Shown here piece after piece: positions 1 through 7,977 of a stretch of DNA of 64,000 nucleotides. Source of the stretch: Bacteroides sp. (GTDB lineage Bacteria; Bacteroidota; Bacteroidia; Bacteroidales; Bacteroidaceae); contig JALCME010000020.1 in NCBI GenBank assembly GCA_022648295.1, positions 38,492 through 102,491 on the forward strand. Reading direction: 5' to 3'. Each line of letters starts with the position of its first letter. Within the stretch, counting starts at the first letter, position 1. The notes beneath the pieces were generated by a model, which saw only the letters and a program-made list of their open reading frames with translations, did not search any database and had not been told where the DNA came from. Position numbers and translations under genes: made by a program.

Positions 1-2
1 AA

Positions 3-59
3 AAATGCCAGAAACAATGTAACATAGAAATAGCTTATGCACATAAGATTCTGGCATTT
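3..59 (-). terminator. Terminator of the PUL operon
   Basis: The sequences AAATGCCAGAA (3-13) and TTCTGGCATTT (49-59) form an 11-bp inverted repeat, with a second small stem CTTATG/CATAAG inside. Read on the minus strand the stem is followed by a T-run. It lies just past the last PUL gene, so it marks the 3' end of the operon. Confidence 0.75.
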
Positions 60-84
60 CTCATTTTAATCAAAAGATTATGAA

Positions 85-1590
85 CTAATTATTCTGGATA
101 GAATCTTTATACTTATTTCCATAAGCATCTTCTATTTCTACAACAATTTTTTCCCAATTAGAATTAGGCTTATAATAGAACATATGATCGTTGTATTCAT
201 AGGGCTCAGCCGATTTCCAATGAGCAGGTTTATCTCCTCCAGCCATATAATCATAAGCTCGCCTATCATAGTCAGTAATATTTTTGCTCGTTTCCATCAG
301 CTTTCCATTTGCAAATATCGTCCCATCTTCTAGCACATTGACGCTTTTCCAATTTGTATGCCAAGCAAAGATATTAATTACTACCCCATCTCTATATTGA
401 GTAGAAACGGCTTCACCTGGCTTATATATATACATTTGATAACCTACCGGATGTGCAGTTCCTTTATAAAACCAATTCATAATCTTATTTCCTTCTATCT
501 TATAAATGCCAAATCCTCTTGGGCTGCCATCACTGCATAAATCACCAGTCCAGCCAGCACCTTTGAATGCTGCAAAATTATTTTCCTCTATAGTACCAGA
601 TATGGTAATAGATTCATTAGTATGAATATGACCGGAAAGGATCCTCACAGTATATCCGTCAAACAAGTTATAAAGATCGGTGTAGTTCTGTATATGATGT
701 GACAAATTTCTTTTTTGAGTTGGAACATGAACCCCCAAAATAATCAATTTATCTTTACTCACATATTTTAGGTCCTGTTTGAGCCATTCCATTTGATTCT
801 CAGAAATATATTTTGCATATGTACCAGCTCCTTGATAAGCAACATCATCAAGAACAATGAAGTGACAATCTCCTCTATTATAGGAATAATATACTGGACC
901 AAAATGAGATTTAAAATTATCTGCATAATGTTTCTCTTCGGTTATGTTTTTATCAAAATCATGATTACCTATTACATGAAACATGGGTATATCAAACTTT
1001 TTTATATAGTTAACATAATCATCATGATAAGGCATATTATCCCATACCATATCTCCTAAAGATATACCATATACTGGCCCTTCTATCGTTTTTATATACT
1101 CCTCCACAAGAGGTATCTGAGTAGCTAAAGAATCAAGATCTCCTTCATGTCCAACTTGAATATCTGCAAAAGCCAACAACGTAAAACTATTCTCTTTCGT
1201 CGTTTTTTTCAATGTAAAATTCTGACGATTAACAACTCCCTGTTTAAGCTCTTTCAATTCATAATACATTTTAGGTAACCCGCCACTCATAGGCACTTCA
1301 TACTCGGAAGGTACGGAAATAGACACAAATTGTGCATCACTGTTCTGCGCCATCTGATACACCCCTGATTCATCGGTTTGTACAACTGAATATCCATCGC
1401 TCACAACTGCTCCAACAACGGGATTTTTATCTTTATCAAAAACAGTTCCGACAAGTGTCATCCCCGGCCTTACCTCTATATTATCAGTATCAGGGTCATC
1501 TTCTCCCGAACTATCAACATGATCATTACTACATGAAACTTGAATAACAAATAATACAAATATCAAAAATACTCTACTAATCATTTTCAT
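85..1590 (-). CDS. Calcineurin-like metallophosphoesterase lipoprotein (PUL copy 2)
   Basis: This is a predicted surface or periplasmic phosphoesterase. A lipoprotein signal ends at Cys20 (QVSC). A carboxypeptidase-regulatory-like beta domain follows (about 45-115), then the metallophosphoesterase core, then a C-terminal beta domain (about 370-500) of the MetallophosC type. Core motifs are GDMVWDN near 180, GNHD near 208, the His of GVHVP near 287 and GHIH near 320. The first metal motif reads ADIQ (near 141) rather than the usual DxH, a substitution shared with the paralog at 4738-6252. It is the last gene of the PUL operon. The family removes phosphate from mono- or diesters. The substrate is unknown; I infer a phosphorylated glycan fragment or glycerol phosphate. 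Confidence 0.85.
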   Translation of the reverse strand: MKMISRVFLIFVLFVIQVSCSNDHVDSSGEDDPDTDNIEVRPGMTLVGTVFDKDKNPVVGAVVSDGYSVVQTDESGVYQMAQNSDAQFVSISVPSEYEVPMSGGLPKMYYELKELKQGVVNRQNFTLKKTTKENSFTLLAFADIQVGHEGDLDSLATQIPLVEEYIKTIEGPVYGISLGDMVWDNMPYHDDYVNYIKKFDIPMFHVIGNHDFDKNITEEKHYADNFKSHFGPVYYSYNRGDCHFIVLDDVAYQGAGTYAKYISENQMEWLKQDLKYVSKDKLIILGVHVPTQKRNLSHHIQNYTDLYNLFDGYTVRILSGHIHTNESITISGTIEENNFAAFKGAGWTGDLCSDGSPRGFGIYKIEGNKIMNWFYKGTAHPVGYQMYIYKPGEAVSTQYRDGVVINIFAWHTNWKSVNVLEDGTIFANGKLMETSKNITDYDRRAYDYMAGGDKPAHWKSAEPYEYNDHMFYYKPNSNWEKIVVEIEDAYGNKYKDSIQNN

Positions 1591-1633
1591 AATATAATCA
1601 TTTTTTAGTTATTAAATATATACCATTTTCAGA

Positions 1634-3652
1634 TTATTTTCTATTATCACGAACAAAGATTCTTCTCTTTGGGCCAACACCTGTAATAATTACTTTTTTC
1701 CAATGTCCAGGCAAAGCAGATGGAAGTTGCTTAATGCCATGATCTGTAATTTCCAATCCACAGAAGCCATTAATAACTACCTGTAACATTCCTCCGGCAC
1801 CTGTAACAAAATAAGGATTGGTGCCTCCGGAACCCTCGGAAATAGTGCCAAATGGAGGCAATTGATTAGGGCAATAACTCTGCTTAAAGAGCCTATAAGC
1901 CCTGTCTCCATCGCCTAAACGTGCATATTGCACTGCTAGTATTGAAAAAGACATGGCAGGGCCACGTTTATTTATTTTATCTTCATAATAAGCGAGATCT
2001 CTACGGATATCCTTAGCGGCAGTAATTAAACCCAAAGGATAAGCTATTAAATTTGCATCTGCTTGCTTGATACGTTGCCCCACATAACTAGCATGTTCCT
2101 TTATTATGCCATCTTTAAAGCGCAATATCCGTAATTTATCAGCTATTTCTGCCCAGATGGCAGGTACTTTCTCTCTACATATAGCAGCAGCTTTAACCGC
2201 ATTTCGTAATGAGCATATAACTGCTCCATTCGTAAAAGCATTATCATCCACTCCTATAGCATATTCATCAGCACACACCACATTGCGAACAGAATAGGAA
2301 CCATCGACATTTTTAGAAGAACGACTAACCCAGAAATTCGCAACTTCTCTAATCAAAGGGAAACCCTCGCTAAGAAGCCACTTTTTATTACCACTCATAC
2401 AATAGTAATTCCATGCAGCAATACCTATATCAGCTGTAATATGATGTTCAAAAGGCCCCGATAGCGCAGCAACTGGGCATGATTCTTCACCGGCATCATC
2501 ACTTTCCCAAGGAAACATTGCACCTCGATAGCCATAACTCATAGCTCGCTGGTAGGCACCTGTTAAACGATCAATGCGATAATCTATCATAGATTTTGCA
2601 ATACCCTGATTTAAAAATAACATAGGAGGGTACATCCAAAACTCGGCATCCCAAAACACATGTCCATTATAACCCTGCGAAGAAAGACCGAAAGGAGGAA
2701 TGCTTAGCCTACTACCCCCTCGTGCAGAAGAATATAAGTTATATAGTGCAAAACGTACCGCACGTTGCGCCTCATCATCTCCTTCTATAATAATGTCTCC
2801 TTTCCACAAATCACTCCAAAGTTGCCTATGCTTAGCAATTAAATGAGTTACACCTTCTGCTATCCCATAAATAATTTCACGTACCGACTCATTATACGGA
2901 TCTATAAAATTCCGATCGGAACATATGGTTCCCAATAAATCAAAAGAAAATCTCTCGCCCTTCCTTATCAACTTAGAAAAGTGGTTTACTTTATCGCATT
3001 CCTGCACCACATTATACTTTTTGTCATAAATAAAAGTAGAGGATGACGATACTATAACTCCACGATATTTGGAAACGGCAGTTGTATGGACAAGGCTTAC
3101 CTTTTCTCCATTCACATTCATTCGAATCAAATGGGAGTCCACATTCTTATATTCATCAGGTACATCAATTTTGTTTGCTACATATAAGTATAAATCCTTT
3201 TTAGCCTCAATCTCTACATGCACTAATCCGGCATACGGCATATTACGTAAAGCATAAACACTATAACGAATATCTGCTTTGCCTGCATAGTCAAAATTAG
3301 TATAATGCACGGCCTCCTTCATATCTATAGTTTGCTTCCAATTGGAAATACAATCACCATTCACTTGTTGACCATCTATTTGTACTTGCAAACCAAAAGG
3401 ATTAATACCACGCAAGACACGGCTAACTCCCTGTTCTCCGGTTGCATCAAACACATGATTAAGCAACACCTGCCGAATAGAAAATGGTTCCTTCCAAGGT
3501 AAAATACCAATACCTCCATTAGCTACAATAGCTCCATAATATTTAGAGTTATAATCAGATGTTTGCAGAAGCCATGTTCCAGATTGTTCATTTGCTCTAC
3601 ACTGAAATATAGTGAGTAGACTGAATAATATAAGTGTCATTAATCTCTCCAT
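1634..3652 (-). CDS. Glycoside hydrolase family 65 protein
   Basis: About 672 residues with an N-terminal signal peptide, so it is exported. The GH65 (alpha/alpha)6-barrel signature FWDAEFWMYPP lies near 333. ADEYAIGVDDNAFTN near 462 matches the GH65 catalytic motif, its Glu being the general acid. GH65 includes phosphorylases and hydrolases acting on alpha-glucosides (kojibiose, nigerose, trehalose, glucosyl-galactosyl-hydroxylysine). An exported enzyme is more likely a hydrolase, because a phosphorylase would gain little outside the cytoplasm. The longest frame begins at a TTG at 3661. I prefer the ATG at 3652, and the ATG at 3640 is also possible. In this PUL it probably removes a terminal alpha-glucose, plausibly alpha-1,2-linked; the linkage is inference. 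Confidence 0.85.
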   Translation of the reverse strand: MERLMTLILFSLLTIFQCRANEQSGTWLLQTSDYNSKYYGAIVANGGIGILPWKEPFSIRQVLLNHVFDATGEQGVSRVLRGINPFGLQVQIDGQQVNGDCISNWKQTIDMKEAVHYTNFDYAGKADIRYSVYALRNMPYAGLVHVEIEAKKDLYLYVANKIDVPDEYKNVDSHLIRMNVNGEKVSLVHTTAVSKYRGVIVSSSSTFIYDKKYNVVQECDKVNHFSKLIRKGERFSFDLLGTICSDRNFIDPYNESVREIIYGIAEGVTHLIAKHRQLWSDLWKGDIIIEGDDEAQRAVRFALYNLYSSARGGSRLSIPPFGLSSQGYNGHVFWDAEFWMYPPMLFLNQGIAKSMIDYRIDRLTGAYQRAMSYGYRGAMFPWESDDAGEESCPVAALSGPFEHHITADIGIAAWNYYCMSGNKKWLLSEGFPLIREVANFWVSRSSKNVDGSYSVRNVVCADEYAIGVDDNAFTNGAVICSLRNAVKAAAICREKVPAIWAEIADKLRILRFKDGIIKEHASYVGQRIKQADANLIAYPLGLITAAKDIRRDLAYYEDKINKRGPAMSFSILAVQYARLGDGDRAYRLFKQSYCPNQLPPFGTISEGSGGTNPYFVTGAGGMLQVVINGFCGLEITDHGIKQLPSALPGHWKKVIITGVGPKRRIFVRDNRK

Positions 3653-3721
3653 TGGACTCAATTTTATATAACGAACTTATTTAGCTTACAAAAAATAGGT
3701 CCGCAAATTACTTACTATGCA

Positions 3722-4651
3722 TTATTGTACAACGGAATAGCGTTGTTCATTCACATAAGGAGCTATAATTTCACCTATATCCGTTTGAATAATTTCTATA
3801 CGCTTTGTACGAAGGTTTTGAAGTCCCTCATCATTACCATAATCTCGAAGTTGGACATCAGAATCTCCTATAGAATTTGCAAAAGCTAACCTTCCTGTAC
3901 GATGCACTCTTGTTGGCAAATCACCATTAGGAGAAACTTGAATTAAATATACTGCTGGAGCCAAATCTTTATCGGTTGTATAAGTTTCTATTTGGGAAGA
4001 TTTGCTTGCAGAAAAATGCAACATCACTCTATTATTTAATCTCAAATAAGTCCTACCTGATACTACATCTGTAGATAAGAAAAATAAAACATTATCCAAC
4101 ATACCAGCAGCTTTAACAGCATCAACAATATTTTCAGGATCATCCTTTTTATCATCCAAATCAAGATTAAACCAGATCTTCCCTGCACCTAAATTTAAAG
4201 CTTCTGCCAAAGTAGGGACTTTTTCTTTGGTTGCAGTTCCATCTTCTTTCAACAAAAAATATTCTTGCAATTCCTTATAAGTAATCCCTCTTAAATATCC
4301 CTTTCCTGTAGTAGTTCGATTTATTGTTTCATCATGCATCAACACCAAGACGCCATCTTTTGTGGTTCGTACGTCAATTTCGATCATTTCAATATTCTTA
4401 GCAATACAATTTTCTATTGCAGACAAAGAATTTTCAGGAATTCCAGCCCCTATTCTATCAAAAGTATTTCCCCTATGCGAACATAACATGACATGATAAT
4501 CCGCACATTTTCTCATCACAGACATTGCTTTACGCAAAGATCCCTCCGCACCTTCTTCTGTAGTATCCTCATTTGACTGTTCAGCCTTATTATCATTACT
4601 ACAAGCAAAGACAGAAAGGAATGATATTAATACGAATAATTTAACTTTCAT
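3722..4651 (-). CDS. Glycerophosphodiester phosphodiesterase family lipoprotein
   Basis: A 309-residue lipoprotein (Cys17 in VFACSN). The GDPD signature is complete in the N-terminal half: HRG with His59, PENSLSAI, EIDVRTTKDG and MHDETINRTT. The family hydrolyses glycerophosphodiesters to glycerol-3-phosphate plus an alcohol, and the barrel is metal dependent. Being lipidated, it should act in the periplasm or at the surface. It lies between the two phosphoesterase genes of the PUL, which suggests it opens a phosphodiester link and the phosphoesterases then remove phosphate. It could instead cleave host or bacterial phospholipid head groups (deacylated glycerophosphodiesters or GPI-like glycans). 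Confidence 0.85.
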   Translation of the reverse strand: MKVKLFVLISFLSVFACSNDNKAEQSNEDTTEEGAEGSLRKAMSVMRKCADYHVMLCSHRGNTFDRIGAGIPENSLSAIENCIAKNIEMIEIDVRTTKDGVLVLMHDETINRTTTGKGYLRGITYKELQEYFLLKEDGTATKEKVPTLAEALNLGAGKIWFNLDLDDKKDDPENIVDAVKAAGMLDNVLFFLSTDVVSGRTYLRLNNRVMLHFSASKSSQIETYTTDKDLAPAVYLIQVSPNGDLPTRVHRTGRLAFANSIGDSDVQLRDYGNDEGLQNLRTKRIEIIQTDIGEIIAPYVNEQRYSVVQ

Positions 4652-4737
4652 ATTTTTTAATTTACTATTCCTCCACCATAACTAAAAAACAGAAGAATAA
4701 CATTTTTATAAAAAAGAAAAAATTATGATACGTCACC

Positions 4738-6252
4738 TCAATCAGAAGAGATTGATTGTCTATAAATATTTCCATATGGATCAATTGCTTCAATTGTTAC
4801 CGTAGACCAATTGCTCGATGGTTTATAATAAAAACAATGTTCATTCATACGATCCGGCTTTTGTATTTGTCGGCATGCCGGTTTATCCATTCCATATATT
4901 GCTTCATATGCTCTCGGATCTATTTCTCTTATGTTTTTCAGGTCATCTACATAAGTACCATTTTCATAGGCTTTTACACACCAATTAGGATTCCAAGCGA
5001 AAATATTAATTAATATACCATCTCTGTATCGTTTAGAGACAGCACGCCCCGGTTTGTACAAAAACATCTGATAATCTTTAGAATGTAGAGTCCCTTTATA
5101 ATAGCAATTCTTAATTTGATTACCTTCAAACTCATAAATAGCAAATCCCCTAGGGCTTCCATCATTGCATAAGTCGCCACTCCATAATCCTCCTTGTACA
5201 GCTCCAATTGTATTTTCCTGAATACGACCCGATATAATAGAAGTATAATTATTATGAGTATGGCCAGATAGAATTTGAACCTGATAACCTTGTAATAGAT
5301 GATAAAGTCTCTCCTTATTGACAACCTCTAATTGATGATCTCTTTGAGTAGTAGGAATATGGAGGCAAACTATAATCAACTTATCTTTACTAATATATTT
5401 TAAATCAGATTTTAGCCATTTTAGTTGATTTTCTGTTATTTCTCCCCTATACCCTTTATTTTGTCTTTGATTTCCCCCCATAAAAATAATATCATCCAGT
5501 ACAACAAAATGGCACTGACCTATATTATAAGAATAATAAGTAGGCCCGAACTCTCTTTTAAACTCTGAGACAGACTTACCATCATTGTTAATAATGTGCT
5601 TATTGTGATCATGGTTCCCCACTACAGAAAAAAAAGGAATGCTAAGACGTTTAATTTGAGCTTTGTAAATGCTATAATAAGATAGATCATCCCAGACAAG
5701 ATCACCAAGTGAAATTCCATATAAAGGTATAGTTGATAAATCTGCCCGAATAAACTTTTTCATTTCCGGAATGTCTACATAACTTAAATATGCAGCATCC
5801 ATTTTATCTCCTATTTGAACGTCAGCCATAGCAAAAAGACAAAAATGCTCTTTTATTGCCCCTCTTTTTAAGTAAAAATTCTTTTCTATAATCTCATTTT
5901 CATAGACTGATATTGGCTGATAGAATTTAGGGAATCCATCTTCAACAGGAATTTCACAATCTGCCGGGACGGAAATAAAAACAAATTCGGCCTTACAATT
6001 AGCCTTTAATTGATAAAGGCCATTATTATCAGTGACAGTAGTAGTATAGCCATCGCTAACCACCACTCCCAATAAGGGAGTGGTGCCATCTAAAACCTTA
6101 CCAACTAAATTCATTCCAGACTTCACAGCTATACTAGGCATGTCATTATTCTCCCTCTCTCTAGCAAAGTTACTTCTTGCATTAGAAGGTTGTAAAGAAA
6201 TACATAGAAAGAGAATAGTAAGCTTTAAAAAAAATACTTCTTTAATATGCAT
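4738..6252 (-). CDS. Calcineurin-like metallophosphoesterase, secreted (PUL copy 1)
   Basis: About 504 residues, with the same domain order as the copy at 85-1590: beta regulatory domain, metallophosphoesterase core, C-terminal beta domain. Motifs are ADVQ, GDLVWDD, VGNHDHN, CLHIPT and LSGHTHNN. It has a type I signal peptide (probably cleaved after PSNA), not a lipobox, so the two copies may sit in different places. The longest frame starts at a TTG at 6267 overlapping the SusD stop. The first ATG, at 6252, gives a better signal peptide, so I use it. It lies directly downstream of susD. The paralogs clearly share ancestry but have diverged in sequence, which suggests different substrates rather than a recent duplication. 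Confidence 0.83.
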   Translation of the reverse strand: MHIKEVFFLKLTILFLCISLQPSNARSNFARERENNDMPSIAVKSGMNLVGKVLDGTTPLLGVVVSDGYTTTVTDNNGLYQLKANCKAEFVFISVPADCEIPVEDGFPKFYQPISVYENEIIEKNFYLKRGAIKEHFCLFAMADVQIGDKMDAAYLSYVDIPEMKKFIRADLSTIPLYGISLGDLVWDDLSYYSIYKAQIKRLSIPFFSVVGNHDHNKHIINNDGKSVSEFKREFGPTYYSYNIGQCHFVVLDDIIFMGGNQRQNKGYRGEITENQLKWLKSDLKYISKDKLIIVCLHIPTTQRDHQLEVVNKERLYHLLQGYQVQILSGHTHNNYTSIISGRIQENTIGAVQGGLWSGDLCNDGSPRGFAIYEFEGNQIKNCYYKGTLHSKDYQMFLYKPGRAVSKRYRDGILINIFAWNPNWCVKAYENGTYVDDLKNIREIDPRAYEAIYGMDKPACRQIQKPDRMNEHCFYYKPSSNWSTVTIEAIDPYGNIYRQSISSD

Positions 6253-6263
6253 AATTCTATTTA

Positions 6264-7967
6264 TCAATATCCCGGATTCTGCTCTAGTTTATTATTAGCC
6301 GAAATGGCTGAGTAAGGGAATGGGAAACGATTCTTATTAGAATCATTAGACGCCTTATGATCCCACCAATCCTCAGTAACAAACATATTCCAACGAATTA
6401 AATCGGTACGCCTTCTTCCTACCCCCTCTCCTAAAAACTCAATCATCCATTCATCAAGCATTCTATATTTGTCTAGGTTAGATGAAGTAACAGGATCTGG
6501 ATCTTGTCTATTCACAAAATTACGAGCACGCACTTGATTAATTAAAGTTGCAGCATCCCCTTTATCATTGGCTCTCAACCTACACTCAGCTAACATATAA
6601 TAAATTTCACTCAAACGAATAATAGGACAATCCGGATTATAGCGTAAATTAATATCCGCCTTATTAGGTTGGGGAGACTTAACCAAGCGAAATCCCGAAT
6701 TTTCTTCTCCATCTGCCATAGTAGAAGGTAGGTCTGAAATGGAGCCATAGGTAGTTCCTACCTCAGAGAAACGAGCAACTTGATCTACTAGATTAATAGT
6801 TTTACCTTTATATTCTTTAGAACCTTTACATACCATAGACGGGTCATTCGGATTAATTTGTTCTCCCATCATAAACATTCCTTCATACTGCTTATTTCCA
6901 AGATACCGATAAGGCTTTTTACGTAAATCTTTATCATTGAATTTAGCAAATGGATTTCCTAATTTATATTCAGTATATAATTCGCCAGTCGGTTTATGTG
7001 AAGGGCTTAACATGAAACCATTATTACCTTTTGTCTCTGAATCAAAATATTTATAAGCCTCATAATGATAAAAATACTTATAATACCAGTCCCATTGAAG
7101 TTTTGCATTTTCAGAGGGCACGGCCCATATTGTTTCAGGTGATTGATCATTATCAAATCCATGTGGTCCCCACCACGTTTGATCTAGGCTATATGCTCCG
7201 TATACCCCGTCAATAATATCCTGGCATATTTTTGCACAATCTTCAAATCGATCTATTCCGGCATAAGATTCTGCATTGAAATAAAGTTCAGCAAGCATAG
7301 CAGCTGCTGCGCCACGCTGAATGTATCCATCTTCATGAGCGCCTACGACTTCTTTTTTCTTCAAATTAGGAATAGCCTCCAATAATATAGATTCTATATA
7401 TTCAAATGTTTCCAAATCGGTACTACGTGCTTTCACTTCGTCATTATTACTGCTATAAATAGGCATTCCACCAAAATAGTCCAATGCTTTCATATAGAAA
7501 TAAGCATATAAAGCCTTTAATTGCTGGACATGATCAGCCTTATCTTCATCTGTCAATCCAATTGTCTTGTAATCTATTCTTTCCAAATCGGCTTTTGCTT
7601 CCAATGCTAAAGCTATTCCCCCTGTTGTCACAGTATATGTTTCTTCTACCCAACGATCGTCCGGAGTCCATGTATGATAATGTAGACGAAAATATTCTCC
7701 TCCATTATACCAACCGGTTCCCCGTTGTGGACAAACCATTTCATCTGTAGTTAATTCCTGCAACATCCATCGGGATTTACCAACAAAATTTCTCCACTCA
7801 ACAAAAGGACTTCCTAATACAGCATATGCATTTTCAGGAGTAGTAATGAAAGTCTCGGGAGTTACTTCTGAATAAAATTTTTCATTCAAATCACACCCCT
7901 CCATTAAAAAGGCCAGTGCAACTCCTAGAATTAATAGTTGGAAATATTTAAAATTCATATTTTTCAT
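6264..7967 (-). CDS. SusD/RagB-like glycan-binding lipoprotein
   Basis: A 567-residue SusD-family outer-membrane lipoprotein with a lipobox at MEGC (Cys25). The typical opening (TPETFITTPENAYAVLGSPF) is present, as is the RagB/SusD C-terminal region, including NPDCPIIRLSEIYYMLAECRLRANDKG and INQVRARNF. SusD proteins bind the glycan and act as the lid of the SusC transporter. The gene sits 10 bp after susC, as is usual. Nothing in it shows the ligand directly. Confidence 0.93.
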   Translation of the reverse strand: MKNMNFKYFQLLILGVALAFLMEGCDLNEKFYSEVTPETFITTPENAYAVLGSPFVEWRNFVGKSRWMLQELTTDEMVCPQRGTGWYNGGEYFRLHYHTWTPDDRWVEETYTVTTGGIALALEAKADLERIDYKTIGLTDEDKADHVQQLKALYAYFYMKALDYFGGMPIYSSNNDEVKARSTDLETFEYIESILLEAIPNLKKKEVVGAHEDGYIQRGAAAAMLAELYFNAESYAGIDRFEDCAKICQDIIDGVYGAYSLDQTWWGPHGFDNDQSPETIWAVPSENAKLQWDWYYKYFYHYEAYKYFDSETKGNNGFMLSPSHKPTGELYTEYKLGNPFAKFNDKDLRKKPYRYLGNKQYEGMFMMGEQINPNDPSMVCKGSKEYKGKTINLVDQVARFSEVGTTYGSISDLPSTMADGEENSGFRLVKSPQPNKADINLRYNPDCPIIRLSEIYYMLAECRLRANDKGDAATLINQVRARNFVNRQDPDPVTSSNLDKYRMLDEWMIEFLGEGVGRRRTDLIRWNMFVTEDWWDHKASNDSNKNRFPFPYSAISANNKLEQNPGY

Positions 7968-7977
7968 CTTTAATAAA

